A DNA stretch of 64,000 nucleotides from Saccharum officinarum (taxonomy: Eukaryota > Streptophyta > Magnoliopsida > Poales > Poaceae): positions 82,161,914-82,225,913 of the forward strand of contig CM036158.1 in assembly GCA_020631735.1 (NCBI GenBank). Direction: 5' to 3'. The position numbers and the translations under genes were made by a program. Shown here piece after piece: positions 19,571 to 31,536 of this stretch. The notes beneath the pieces were generated by a model. The model saw nothing but the letters and a program-made list of their open reading frames with translations. It was not told the origin of the DNA and ran no database searches. Within the stretch, counting starts at the first letter, position 1. Each line of letters begins with the position of its first letter.

Positions 19571-22500
19571 GAGTTTGTTTGGTTCGGAGATAATCGATAA
19601 TCTAGGTCTAAATTCGTTTGTGTCGGATTGGCCCGTTCCGGTTGGAATGCTGCGGCCCGTTTTCAATCCAGATGTGAAGTGGAATGGCTGTTCGTTTTGG
19701 CCTGGCCTGGAAAGAAAACCGGCCCGGCCTGGCCTTTCCCCCACACTCCACGTCCACGACCCTGATCAGATCCTCGTGTCTTACCCTCCGGATCGAAGCC
19801 TGGAGTCCCCGCGAGGCGACGGCTAGGGGCAAGGCGACAGCGCAGTTGGCGCCGCAAAGAGGCGACGGCGCTGCGGCGCGGCGCGGCGCGGCACAGCACC
19901 GACGGCGACCATCTCCCATCCATCGTCCACCCTCTCCGCCGCCTTCTCACCAGTAAGGCGCCGCTCCCTCTTCCTTCCCCTCTCCGGTCCTCGTGTTTCT
20001 TGTTCTTGACTTGAGGTGCACGTTGGTGGAACAACGATGGCACAGGTAGTTGGGCCTGCCGGCCGGTGAGGACGCTCGGAGGTGAGGCTTTAATTTGTTT
20101 GGGGAGCGGAGCGGCCGGGGGAGGGATGGAATCATGGGTCAGTCGACCAGATTTGAGCTCGTAGTGCTGTAGCTGCTAGCATCTGGACTGCTGTAGCTTG
20201 GATGCTTCATCTGATTTTGGGGGAAAATAGAGAGCAGAGGGAGAAGTGTGAGCTGCTACTTCTGGCCTGATGTTCGAGCACAGAGAAAGAGAAATTTGCC
20301 CAGGTGCAGAGGGGTGCACGGAGGTGCTAGCTTGCTGTGCTCATGTAGTGGTGAGTGGTGAAGGAATAATTGATAGAGGTATATCCTTGCTGCTTGCTTG
20401 TTTAGTGCTTAGTTGAGAGCATTTTGGTCAGTTGCTTCTATCGATTTAGATGGTAAGAGACTGAAAAATTGATTTTGGCTAGATGGCTAAAAAATGGAAA
20501 ACAATCATGGTTATTAGATTTCTCGTAGTCAAAGGTAGCAATGTATACGGTGCTATGCAAGTCCAGTCTGTATCATTAAAAATCAGTACTGCCATGCGCT
20601 AATTTTCGTACATATTGAAATATTCACATTTACTTATTGTGGGGCCTTCAGTTCTGTTAGTGGAAGGTGGAAGCAAAATATTTCTGTCGAAGCACACTCC
20701 ATGTGATCTTGCATTCTTTAATATATAAATCAGCTTCGTACTAAAATTTTGAGATTATTAGATGTTATAATCTCTAGCTTGATTGGCATTTGAAGGACAC
20801 ATTGAAGGGTCTAAATTTGATTTCTTGAGTCATGGGGGTGCATTGATTGTGCACTACTCCTACTGGAGTGATTCATCTAGCTAGCTTTACCGGTTGACAG
20901 CCATGTTCTAAGGTGGTTTTGCTGGTGCAGTGCATCATCAAGATTATATTCAGGCATATACACATGCAGCAGTGTCTTTTGGAAACAACACTTTGCATCA
21001 TCTCTTGGTTTGACTTTCTGCTCGCCTAGATGGTGTCTCCTTGTCGAAACAAAATACTAATGCATTATCTTGTTTTTTAGTATTAAAAATGCAACTACTT
21101 AGGTTGTCCTTCTGTTACTACTGGTAACGTTCCATACCCTAGTTCCTGGTACCTCTAATATGAAACAATGGAATGTTCCTTGTCCTTCTGTTGAATGTTT
21201 TATGTTTAATGAATTTGGTCACAACTCACAAGGACTATAACAGAAGGGGGTTGATTTTTAGCTCCAAATCAAATGCCCCCTCCTCCATGTTTCTGAAGAA
21301 ATTCAGACACAAGGACTCACAAGAACTAGCACAACTCACAACTCACCATAATACCCCCTCCTCCATGTTGTTGATACTAGTATCACAAGGACGATGGTTT
21401 CTTAGCAGTGCTGGTCCTTGATTCGTAGTAGCAGTTCTTGAGTTCATCTACCAAATAATTGACAATAATCAATAAGAGCAGATACTGATGGTAGATTATT
21501 TGTTTTTTAGCTTTGTTCAATGAATTAGGTAGGAAGAAATTGATGGTTTGTGTGGCCTTTATACTCATTATTTACCTCTCATTAGTTACTATTTACTTCT
21601 TAAGGAAAGAGCTAGTGCTATTAGATATTGTATAAATATACATAGATATGGTCGAACTGAACAGCTGATTGGATAAATTAATGTAAATAAACTACTGCTA
21701 CTAGCCTACCATTAGCTTTTGGCTGTGATATGTTGGCTTTTGTCTTATTTACATGGTGCTTCTATGATGGCCATCATTGGATTTTGACTGATGCCGTATA
21801 TTGGCGATGTATTAGCAATAGCAATCTGTCTCATAGGTTCTGCTATATATATCTTAGCAAGTAGAAGTTCAGCATTTGACTTATATCTGCTTTGCAAGTC
21901 CTTTCAGTCAGAAATCTCGCTCCAAGATTGTATAGGAGGTGAAAGGATTTGCTAACTGATGAGCACCACTGGTCATGTTCATTGTTAATCCATGCCGGCC
22001 TTATTAGCACACAGTGTGGGTTTAAATTTCTTGGCAATAGATGGCCATGTGCATTCTAGCAACTGAGACTGAGAACTTGGTTTTTGGTTTCATACGCTGC
22101 TCATTATTCTGCATCTACAATGCATAACTGATGGTAAAGAACTAAAGATATATTAACCTGGACATTCTTATTGTTTCCTTACTGTCTAGTAGTATCATTG
22201 CATAGTATCATATTTCTATTTCCTTGCATAGTATCATTTTCCAGATTTGTCACTGTTCCTGATTATCAATCCAAATACTATTTTTGTGCCACTAGAACTG
22301 ATGTTGAACTTTTTTGTCTACCAGGCTTGAGTATGCAGGAGGCCTAAGGTCCATGGTCTTCACATAGAGTGCTTGTATGTGAGATTTTTGCTTGTTCAAA
22401 CTCAAGACTGAAAGCTGGATCAAGACTATTTTTGTTTGCTACTTGTCGGCTACTTCTCCATCATTTCAGTCCCTTGCTTTTCCTGCATGTAGATAAATGT

Positions 22501-23020
22501 TTACTGTCAAGTTGCTGTAAAACAAGCTGCTAATGTATACTGTCAAGTTGCTGTAAAACAAGTGACCTTGATTTGCTGTCAAACAAGTGTTTACATTCCT
22601 GGCCGAAATGAACGGCAGTTGCACTTGCACCAGCTCCGTGACAAATAATTCCTGGTTGCGTATCTGGGCCTGGAACCAGTGACACACCTGGATCCACTGT
22701 ATCCGGGCCTGGAAAGTTTCAGGGACAGGAATGTAGGATCGGAACCCAAGCAAACGAACGAGGCCAGATTGTATGATCTCGTCCCTATTTTTGGGGATAG
22801 ATTATGTTTTCTGTTCGGGTGTGGCGACTGCGCTGGCTCAGCTGTTCCTCGTAGAAGAAACAGGGATGAGCCTGTCCACTCGTCTCTGTGGGACAGGGCT
22901 GTCCTCGGTTTTAACCGAATATTCCCTACATGGATGACCTTGTTCTCATGGTCCCAACACTAAACACCCTGAAGACAGGACGGACCCATCCCATCCCTAT
23001 CCTCTAAACCAAATACACCA
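19571..23020. mobile_element. Candidate large TIR element or non-coding transcription unit
   Basis: The ends form an imperfect inverted repeat (GAGTTTGTTTGGTTCGGAG at left; the reverse complement of the right end is GGTGTATTTGGTTTAGAGG), flanked by TAA and TTA. GGCCTGGAAA-type motifs occur near both ends. Inside are a GC-rich leader-like block (19750-20130) with a donor-like site and an acceptor-like TTTGTCTACCAG|GC near 22325, so a spliced non-coding RNA is also possible. No protein of convincing length is encoded. Confidence 0.3.
22499..22568 (+). repeat. 35-bp tandem repeat
   Basis: Two copies of a 35-base unit containing ACTGTCAAGTTGCTGTAAAA, then a shorter diverged third copy (to about 22590). 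Confidence 0.8.
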
Positions 23021-23606
23021 TTAGTAAACAAACAAACACTTAAATTTACTGTGACACGCCATGACGCCAACCACAAAACAACAGGAGACACTCTCATGGT
23101 CATGATATCTTTATGCGTTCATTCAGGTACAAAGTACAAAAATGGCCGGCGGCACGTGTAGTTTCTCCAACCAGCACGGCCAGCAACCGTGAAACTTGTA
23201 GGTTCTGCACATGCTCGAGAGAAAAGAAACATAGGTTTTTGTCTCCTGATGTTGGGGTGTACATTCATCATATCTCTAACATTGGGTGAGTATTACACTG
23301 CAGAAAAGGCAGGAGAAGCCTACTGCTGACCTCGACCAGTTGCCTTGGACAATGGAAAGTCCTCAGAGCAGTAGTTCTGCTGCATCGCAAAAGACACCAC
23401 AAAGATGTATCGAAGGGATGGCTGAAAACTTGGTCTTCTCCCGCAAGCTTGAATGCTGCCGGCAATGACTCAGGTGTCGCCAACTCGCCATGGCCTGATG
23501 GACGAGCAGTGGCTTCCCCTACTGGGAAGCTGAAGGTTATGTCGGCCAATTGGTGATGCGATGGCATTGCGAAGCAGCTCCATGCCAACATATATTGGCT
23601 TCATTG
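23021..23606 (-). other. Probable 3' UTR and flank of the MORN gene
   Basis: No supported coding region. The part nearest 23606 is probably the 3' UTR. Confidence 0.45.
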
Positions 23607-23780
23607 TCACACTACTGACAGTGGTAGATCGTCACCATTATTCGGGATGCGCTTTTGTGCAGCCTTCACGGCAGCCACCCTGGCTGCATTGGCTGCTTTA
23701 TTAGCTGCTGCAACAGCCCTGTTCACCTTATCATCTACTCTTGGGATGTCATAGGCCTTCTCTGCAGCTCTTCTCGCTTC
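23607..23780 (-). CDS. MORN gene exon 3
   Basis: Acceptor TATGCAG|GAAGCG. An Ala/Lys-rich helical tail of 57 residues, ending DDLPLSVV. Confidence 0.9.
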   Translation of the reverse strand, partial: EARRAAEKAYDIPRVDDKVNRAVAAANKAANAARVAAVKAAQKRIPNNGDDLPLSVV

Positions 23781-26700
23781 CTGCATAGTCAACATGATCA
23801 GGAATTAACAAATGCAGTCATTCCATATTTCATACAAGTCTGGCAACTAATGGGATCATCAAACGCATTACCTGCACTGCGTTGAGGACCTTGGAATGGT
23901 TCACAGCAATAGGTGATCCAGGGATAAAGTTCTGGGTGCTTAAAGTATCAAGAACTCCATTTTGCCAGTGTCCAGCTTGCGTCTCTCCATTCCTGAAACT
24001 ATACATGCCTAAACCCTGTCTTCTACCCTCATGCCATGCTCCCTCATATCTATGGCCATTGGCAAAGCTGTAGATTCCAAAGCCGTGCATCCTATCAGCA
24101 AAGTATTCTCCAGCGTAGGTGTCACCATTCCTAACAGAAGTTCACAAAACATTAGTCAAAGCTCCTAATAGTTGTGAATTTATATATAACCTATATGCAA
24201 CAGCATGTAACAAATATGACTGGACCAGGCCAAACAAGAATGAAGGCATGATTGTGACATACGGCACCTCCAACTATACAAGATTTCTTACTTTTAGCTA
24301 CAATTATGTCAATATTATAGCAGCACAAAGGGTGTCTCCAGTTTCTGTTGTCATTAATTAAAGCAGAAGGGCATAAAAAAATTAAAGCAGAAGCTGAATT
24401 CATAGTGAAAAGAATGAAGTATGAAGAACTAATAAAGGAAAAATGAATCAAGATAAACAACAACAACAAGGCCCTATAGTCCCAAGAAAGTTGGGGCAGC
24501 CTATCAAGAGTTTAAAAGCAGAAGCTCCTTGAACTGGAAGGAGTAAATACAATAAAACTTAGAAACCTCATGTATGATTTAGTATACTACTTCCTCCGTC
24601 CCAAAAATGTCACTATGGTATTCGCGCCAGTCAAACTTTCTTAAGTTTGACTAGGTTTGTAGAAAATATTAGCAATAGTTGTATCTCCAAATAAGTTTAT
24701 TATAAAAATAAATTCAACGATCTATCTAATGATACTAATCATGTACTATAAATATTAATACTTTTTTATATATATTTGGTCAAAGTTAAAGCGTTTGACT
24801 CCTTGGTTAGAGAAAACAACACTTATTTTGGGATGGAGGGAGTACTTCACAACAGATATCAAAACTGAAAATACAATTATTTTAGCAGCCTTTTAATTGA
24901 ATATGTAGAGTAAAATAAATATAAAATTGTCATCTTTAGATGTAGCCAATCCACAGGTCCAAACAAAATATGACCTCAAGTCCAAAGATGCCAGGATGCA
25001 ATCATTAATACCCATACCCAATCAGACAACAAGATAATATAACAATGAGAATATAAATTCCAACACATGTCTGCATTTCAAGGCTGAGAGAACAATATGG
25101 ACAGGAAGTGATAAAAAAGGGTCTCAACAATATGGCCATGCCCTAACTACATGGGTTCAGAAACTGTATTTAACTAAGTCTGATAAAAGAGAATGCAGAA
25201 CTACAATAAACCACATAGCACGCATAAAGCACACATAAAGTTGCAGAAATGACAAGCTATCAGTGTTTATTACAGGTACATGCCACCAAAGACGCCTTGC
25301 GTAAGAGAAGCTGAAAACATGGAATTTTCTCCTTTTTGAGGAAAGGGAAGATTTCTATTAGTTGATTCACGATCTTACATGAGAAACTAAGCGCTAAGCA
25401 CATAGTTGTACGCATATAAAAGGTTCATACTTGCATTGTAAACTCTTCTTATACATAATTGGCAGATTGATATCAGCACAAAGAGCTAATAGCAGAATAT
25501 GCTTTCAGATTCCACTGCAAATAGAGAATGACAAAACTCAAATTGGCTGTTATGTAACCAGCCATCTCTTAACTCCTTGAAAACAGCCATCTAATCAATG
25601 TATTTAGCTTTACTCAAAGGTAGCGGCCTATTCAACAGAAAGCAACGAAAGAACAAACTGCCGCAACTAATGCATGACCTTAAAACCATCTACAAATGAG
25701 TTCATAGTGTAATATTTGCTGCGTTCCAAATTATAATTCACTTTTCCTTTGTCCTAAGTCAGATTTAACTAACTTTGACCAGGTTTATAGAAAAATACAC
25801 CAACGTTTACAACATGAAATTAATTTCATTAGGCTCATCATGAAATATGTTATGAAAGTGCAATTGTTTGAACTCGTACATGCTAATATATTTTTCTAAA
25901 AACTTGGTCAAAGGTAGAGAAGTTTAACTTAGAGCAAAGCCAAAGTGAACTATAATTTGGAAGGAAGTGATAGTACATAGTACCAGCCTAATATCACAAC
26001 ATTAATAACAATTTGTGGGTTATATCATGATATAAATAACTACACTAGAGATCTGTTTAGAATGTGCAAATGTTAAAGGATTAGGATGTAAAGCGCTGAA
26101 AATAGCTATGAGATTACACAGTTTAATTGAGCAATCATATATATCACCAAATGCATCAGCCTAATTCAAAGCAGCAAACTAACACTTCACAGAAAATGCC
26201 TATCTGTATGGCAAATGATCATTTATTAGCACAGCAGTAAGTTGCACATAACTCAACTTCACAACAATCACAAAATCATGAGCAGCATAGGAAATGCACG
26301 TTTCAGTTTCACACCTGAAATGGTAGTGGCCGAGGCCATGCTTGACGCCCCTCTTGAACTCCCCAATATACCGGCTACCGTCCTCACAGGTGTGCACGCC
26401 ATACCCATGGCTCTGACCGTTTGACCACTCCCCGGCATACACATCCCCAGTGTAGAACCTGTACACGCCGTAGCCATGCCTGAGTCCCTGCCGGTACTGG
26501 CCCCGGTACCGGCTACCTCTGGCCCAGGTCTCGACGCCGAAGCCGTCGTACTTGCCGTCGACCCAATCCCCCTCGTACCTCCCGCTCATGTAGTAGTAGT
26601 AGACGCCGCTACCAGTGCAGCGGCCGCGGTGGAACTGGCCCTCGTAGACGTCGCCGTTGCTATAAACCTGGACGAAATGGCCGGTGGTGGGGTGGTCGCG

Positions 26701-27090
26701 GATGCGGACGGCGAGGAACCGATGGACCAAAGGATGGGGATCGGCGCGCGCGGCGGAGAGGGAGCGGGAGCGGGAGCGGGAGCGCGAAGGGAAGCCGCGG
26801 CAGGGAGAGGCAGAGGAGAAGGAGGAGCGCGCAGGAGAAGGCCGCAGCGGAAAGGAAGTCGGCGAGGAGGGAGCGCGGGAGGATGCCTGGGGTCGGGAGA
26901 GGAAGTAGAGGGAGGGGAGCGAGATGAGGAGGAGGATGCGCAGGCGGAGGTGCAGGCAGCGAAGGAGATGCCTGGCCGCGGCGGCCCCCGCGGGAGCAGC
27001 AGCGGGCGCGGGGACCTTGCGCCTCCGCGGCGGGGTGAAGGGCGACGGCGAGGGGCGGGTGGGGGTGGACGAGGAGGAGGACGAGGTCAT
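23607..27090 (-). CDS. MORN-repeat protein, three exons, complete
   Basis: 402 residues from exons 27090-26315, 24130-23872 and 23780-23607; all junctions are GT-AG and phases add up. A Ser/Pro/Ala-rich N-terminus leads to one hydrophobic segment (about residues 48-65, LRILLLISLPSLYFL), a likely membrane anchor, then an Arg/Ser-rich stretch. From about residue 145 there are seven to eight MORN repeats (YEGQF, YEGDW, YRGQY, YAGEW, YIGEF, YAGEY, YEGAW). The tail is an Ala/Lys-rich helix. MORN repeats bind lipids or proteins at membranes. Similar plant proteins are often labelled SET7/9-like, but no SET domain is present. The closest remembered relatives are Arabidopsis At4g17080 and MRF1-type proteins. 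Precise function is unknown. Confidence 0.92.
23872..24130 (-). CDS. MORN gene exon 2
   Basis: Acceptor TGTTAG|GAATGG and donor GTGCAG|GTAATG. Encodes the last MORN repeats, beginning NGDTYAGEYFADRMHGFG. Confidence 0.92.
24456..24502 (-). mobile_element. RTE-type LINE 3' tail remnant
   Basis: CAACAACAACAAGGCCCTAT followed by AGTCCCAAGAAAGTTGGGG is the reverse complement of the terminal sequence of grass RTE LINEs; compare the end of the copy at 30045-30560. Confidence 0.6.
24590..24842. mobile_element. Stowaway MITE
   Basis: 253 bp with TTCCTCCGTCCCAAAA and its inverted partner TTTTGGGATGGAGGGAG at the ends, flanked by TA on both sides. Confidence 0.85.
25712..25973. mobile_element. Stowaway-like MITE
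   Basis: Ends GCGTTCCAAATTATAATTCAC and GTGAACTATAATTTGGAAGG are inverted partners. About 260 bp; boundaries approximate. Confidence 0.65.
26315..27090 (-). CDS. MORN gene exon 1
   Basis: Starts MTSSSSSSTPTRPSP. The donor is TTTCAG|GTGTGA. A GGGAGC-type simple repeat at about 26757-26790 (plus strand) encodes an RSRSRSRSLS run. Confidence 0.9.
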
Positions 27091-27689
27091 GACGACGGGG
27101 CGCTTGTGCGGGGTGGAGGGCAGCGCGTGGTGCGGGCTTGACGGGATGTGGATGCGGAGGGAGGACGGATCGAGGACCGTCGGGGGCGGAGGGTCTGTCG
27201 CCGGGGCCGCCGACTCCGGCGCGGCGGCCGCGGGTGGTGGTGGTGATGCATCTAATTGGAAGTGGGGTTCGGGGTTGGTCGAGCCGGAAGGGGTGGTGGC
27301 CGGCGGAGGAGAGAGACATGGGACGATGGGCGAGGCGAGGAGAGGCGGACATGGGCGGGGAGAGGAGAGCGTGATGATACCGGCCGCCTTACGCTTTTTC
27401 TTACTCCTTTTCCTGCACCGGTTTTTACGGGTCTTCTACCCTCTCTTCTCGCTGTATTCTTTTACATTTTATTTATTTCTTCATTTCTTGTTTGGGAAAA
27501 ATGCTAACCAATGATAGCTTCAAAATTTGTTGCAAATCCATAAAGTGATTGCTTTGTCTACTTCTCTCGTATATGAAAAAGGATTGAACTATCAAATTCC
27601 CAGTTTGAAAAAAATATAGGAATAGCCAATACATGATGTGTTGCTAATTCTATGTAAAAAAGTAATTATAGTAAATATCCTCGGAGCTT
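27091..27689. other. 5' leader and upstream region of the MORN gene
   Basis: GC-rich up to about 27390, where a 5' UTR is likely, then AT-rich. The plus-strand ORFs here are GC-rich shadow frames. Confidence 0.5.
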
Positions 27690-28080
27690 TAATTGAACTA
27701 GGTCTAACTATTGACATGTTCTGCTAATCTGAACAATAAATGAGAGAGCGACGCAATCATATGTTGTGTGATTTTTGGTTAAAATGCGTAAGAAAAACAT
27801 TTCTATTTCAAAACATATAACCCTCAAGTCCAAAGACGTGGTGCAATATTAGGTTTGGTGGACCAGATTATAAATTATAATATTGAATAAAACCAACCAT
27901 TTTTTTGTGAAAAATAAAACCAACCATATGGATACCAAACCTAATGTCTGATTAATAAGCACTAAAATGTAGACAAGTTTATAAGGCAGATTACAGAAGC
28001 GACTTGTTAGCAACAATTAACAAATCTCATCTTTGCCCTTGCGCTAGTATTTAGTTTTAGTTTTGCCAAGCTGATCTTTC

Positions 28081-28140
28081 TACTTCCTCCATTAAATCTT
28101 GGTATGCGTATACGCCTTATAAAAGATAATGGAGGTAGTA
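28081..28140. mobile_element. 60-bp palindromic mini-MITE remnant
   Basis: TACTTCCTCCATTA and TAATGGAGGTAGTA form an almost perfect inverted repeat at the two ends. Confidence 0.55.
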
Positions 28141-28154
28141 TATTACTAGTCTGT

Positions 28155-28311
28155 GCTCCCTTCATTTCAAATTATACAATGTCTTTTTTGACTTTTCTAT
28201 ATGTATTGCTTTTACTATGTACGTATATATAGCATATGTGTACATGCATTGCAAAAGCTATATTATATCTAAAAAACTCAAAAATGTGTTACAATTTAGA
28301 ACGTAGGGAGT
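28155..28311. mobile_element. Stowaway-like MITE
   Basis: Ends GCTCCCTTCATTTCAAATTA and AATTTAGAACGTAGGGAG are inverted partners. Confidence 0.6.
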
Positions 28312-29104
28312 ATATCCTACTTACGACGCACACAGCAACACAGTGGTTCTCAACACCTCTAACAACCTTTGCTATCCACTCTTTGTAAAAAAAAACTTGC
28401 TATCCATTCGCAGAAAAGCAACCTTGTTGTCTTGTGTGCTAATGTGTTTCATATAATCCAATGACAAGTTGTAATTATTCAGAATGCTTGTCTGAAATGG
28501 CATGTTGTAGAACAATTCAGAGAACGTGAGTGAAGCACGATTGTATCACATCATATATGCTTATCAAACATCTAAAGTTTCTTTTTGCAAGTCTTTTTAA
28601 TAACAAACAAAATGGACATCATTAGAGCCACCCAACCAACCAATGTTCAATGTCAGGGCAGACCTACCCTGCAAGCAAGCTGAGGTAGCCACCCCTGTTA
28701 CTCTATTTTTTTGTTCCTCAAATCATGACAGACAATAAGGGTTTGTTTGGTACACCTCAGCTTCACCAATTAAACATCTTTTGCTAGCTTTAGCTTCAAA
28801 AGCAGCTCTACCGTTGTACTAGCTCCAACTATTGACATGTTCTACTAATCTGAATTAGAAAAAATGTGATTTTTGGTCAAAAGGCGTAAGGGAAACATTT
28901 CTATTTTGGGACATGTAACCCTTATTAAAGTCCAAAGCGTGGTGCGATATTGACCAAATCGACATTGAATAGAATCATCGATGCACTTCGTCAACCATAT
29001 GGATATCGACGGCTAGTTCTGATAAGCTACTCCTACTTCGCTAGCAACAATTAACAAATCCATATTTAACCTTTGCGCGTAGTTGATGCTCTATTTACCG
29101 TCTC

Positions 29105-29515
29105 CAGAGTTTTGTAAAATAACTTCCTATTTTAATTGTTTAGTAAAAAAAGGGGGGAAAGTGTCCTACAGGTGGTTTGGTAAAAGAATTCTTTAAAAAT
29201 AAAAAGTTATCAAATATCCTCTCTTAGTCGAGAGGAACTCATCCGACATTTTTTTGGAAGATCGGAGTAAATTGGAGGCATGAGTAAATTAAAAAAAGGA
29301 TTCTAGATGAGAAAACAGTAAAAAACAAAAAAACTGTCAAAAAGATTTGGTTGGTTAGAAACAGTTCAGTGTTTCTAATGTAAAATCATTTAAAAACCTA
29401 TTATAAGAGTCTGTTGGAGAAGAACAAATTTTAAGGTTTGTATTTCTTCGGTTAACTTGCTAGATCTACTTGTTTAGCAAGTACGGAGTAAACTATATGG
29501 CAAACTACTAGAGAT
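29105..29515. mobile_element. Probable MITE unique to duplication copy 2
   Basis: Absent from copy 1. The right end, read in reverse, is GAGCATCTCTAGTAGTTTG, similar to a common grass MITE terminus; the left end has GATGCTCT. Boundaries approximate. Confidence 0.45.
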
Positions 29516-29550
29516 GCTCATAGTTTTGCCAAGCTGCCCTTTGCATACTA

Positions 29551-29831
29551 CTCCCTCCCTCTTAAAAAAATGCAATTTGAGATTTGAGACTAGTCAAACT
29601 TTCTCAAGTTTAATCTATTTATAAAAAAATCAACATTTATGCCTCAAAATAGATTTACTATAAGAATATACTTTATAATCAATGTAATGATATTTATTTA
29701 ATATAAAAAATATAACTATTTTTATATAGAGATAATTAAAGTTAAAATCGTATGACTTCTCTTTTTTTGCGATTAAAGTTGTTTGACTTCTCAGAAAATG
29801 CTAAGTACATTGTTTTTTTTGACGGAGGGAA
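29551..29831. mobile_element. Stowaway MITE
   Basis: CTCCCTCCCTC at left and GACGGAGGGAA at right, flanked by TA (29549-29550 and 29832-29833). Confidence 0.75.
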
Positions 29832-30044
29832 TACTTGGGTACATCCTACTTACGACGCACGCAACGCAATGGTCCTCAACGCCTCCAACAACGTTGCTAT
29901 CCTGTGCCAACGTGTTTCATATATCCAATGACAAGTTGCAATGATTGAGAATGCTTATCTGAAATGGCATGTTGTAGAACACTTCAGAAAACGTGAGTGA
30001 AGCACAATTGTATCACATCATGTATGCTTATCAACATCTATAGA

Positions 30045-30560
30045 GGCGATTCGTCCGCGATGTTATACGGTGCTGAGTGGCCTACAAAAAGACGACATGT
30101 CAGCAATTGAGTGTAGCGGAGATGCGTATGTTGCGTTGGTGTTGTGGCACACAAGGAGAGATAGAGTCCGGAACGACGATATTCGGGATAGGGTTGGGGT
30201 GGCACCAATTAAGGAGAAATTGATTCAACATCGGTTGAGATGGTTTGACATGTCCAACGGAGGCCTCCTGAGGCGCCAGTGCGTAGTGGAGTTCTAAAGC
30301 GCCGATAATGTAAAGAGCGGTAGAGGTTGACCTAAACTAACTTGGGACGAGTCCGTTAAGAGAGATTTAAGGAGTGAATATCTCCAAGGATTTAGCTATG
30401 GACGGAGCGCTTGGATTGGCAATCCGTGCTGAACCGTGACCTCTTTTTGTCTTGGCCCTTTAGTCCCTTTATGTGTCTCCTGTTTTTCGTCTCTTTTGGG
30501 TTTCATCTCTAAGCTACCCCAACTTGCTTGGGACAAAAGACTATTGTTGTGTTTTGTAAA
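30045..30560 (+). mobile_element. RTE-type LINE 3' fragment, degenerate
   Basis: Frames near 30070-30400 encode the C-terminal motifs of plant RTE elements (HTRRDRVRNDDIRDRVGVAP, LIQHRLRWF), broken by frameshifts and stops. The end GCTACCCCAACTTGCTTGGG plus ACAAAAGACT is the typical RTE tail. Confidence 0.8.
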
Positions 30561-30576
30561 AACAAAATCAAACTGA

Positions 30577-30740
30577 GGGTGTTTGGTTCCCTTTATTTTT
30601 AACACCTATCGCATCGAATGTTTGGACACATGCATGAAGTGTTAAACATAGACTAATTACGAACTAATTGCACAGATTGAGATTAATTTACGAGACGAAT
30701 TTATTATCCTAATTAGTCCATTATTAATATCCAAACACCC
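30577..30740. mobile_element. MITE
   Basis: Ends GGGTGTTTGG and CCAAACACCC are perfect inverted repeats. The interior has ACGAGACGAATTTATT, common in grass MITEs. Confidence 0.65.
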
Positions 30741-30878
30741 TATGGTCAACCATGGTCAAACCCGTTAAAATTAAATGGAAGCGCTACCCGATCAACCAAT
30801 GTTCACTGTTCAAAGACAAAAGGAACGGGAGGCCATCCTCATCTGCATTTAGACCCCTGAAAAGTGGGGTCCCGGCAG

Positions 30879-31058
30879 CCCCTGTTTACGGTATCGCTTC
30901 GTTTGCTTGAGCGATCATGCGCAAACATTTCTCCTGGGAAACGATACTTATGTTCAAAAATGAAACACTGTTCTGACTGATTTATTTTAGAGAAAAATAT
31001 TGTTTTGACTGAAAAAACAAGTTAAAAAGTATAGATTATAAGTCGGCTGAACAGGGCC
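30879..31058. mobile_element. hAT-like MITE
   Basis: Starts CCCCTGTTTACGG and ends CGGCTGAACAGGGCC. Same family as 502-618. Confidence 0.5.
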
Positions 31059-31314
31059 AATATTGTGGTATTTCTGTTCATATAAATCCGTTTGAAAATT
31101 AGGCGTCATCGCGTCAAGTGTAACAAGGAAGAAAAGCGCGGCGGCTCGATCTGGCTGTATGCGTTGACAGGGACGCCGGGAGGAAAATTCGCCGTGCGTC
31201 TGAATGTCTGATGGGCGCGGTGCTGCGTCGTCGATTCCATCACCGGCGTGCTTATCCGTGGCCGCGGGGTCTTGACGCTGACATAGTCTGACGTGTACTA
31301 GTATTAGTTTATGC

Positions 31315-31536
31315 TGTGTTTGGTTCGTGCAGGCATTCCATGCTTTATGAGGTGATGCATCATGAGTTTATTTCATAAATTTTGATGAAATCAACTCATT
31401 CCTCATGCATATACTAATTATTAGCTTACGAGGAATGAGGTGGTGATGAATAAGTCATTCCATTCTATAAACCAAATAAAAAAGTGATGAGTGAAAAGAT
31501 GATGGATCACCCCATTTCTCAACCAAACGCACCTTT
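31315..31536. mobile_element. MITE
   Basis: Ends TGTGTTTGGTTC and CAACCAAACGCACC are inverted partners; the interior is rich in CATGCAT and TCATTCC motifs. Confidence 0.5.

Larger units (their letters stand above)
24131..26314 (-). other. Intron 1 of the MORN gene
   Basis: 2184 bp, AT-rich. Contains an RTE-LINE 3' tail and two Stowaway-like MITEs and nothing else recognised. Confidence 0.85.
27690..28573 (+). repeat. Diverged tandem segmental duplication, copy 1
   Basis: Collinear with 28815-30042. Shared blocks include AACTATTGACATGTTCT, TCCTACTTACGACGCAC, GAAATGGCATGTTGTAGAAC and GTGAGTGAAGCAC. No coding sequence. Confidence 0.8.
28815..30042 (+). repeat. Diverged tandem segmental duplication, copy 2
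   Basis: Matches copy 1 in order and orientation. It is longer because of additional insertions at 29105-29515 and 29551-29831. Confidence 0.8.

Noticed and set aside
26476..27352. Long plus-strand ORF (221 codons) and alternative minus-strand ORF (230 codons)
   Set aside because: Shadows of MORN exon 1 and its GC-rich leader, with low-complexity Arg/Gly/Pro composition.
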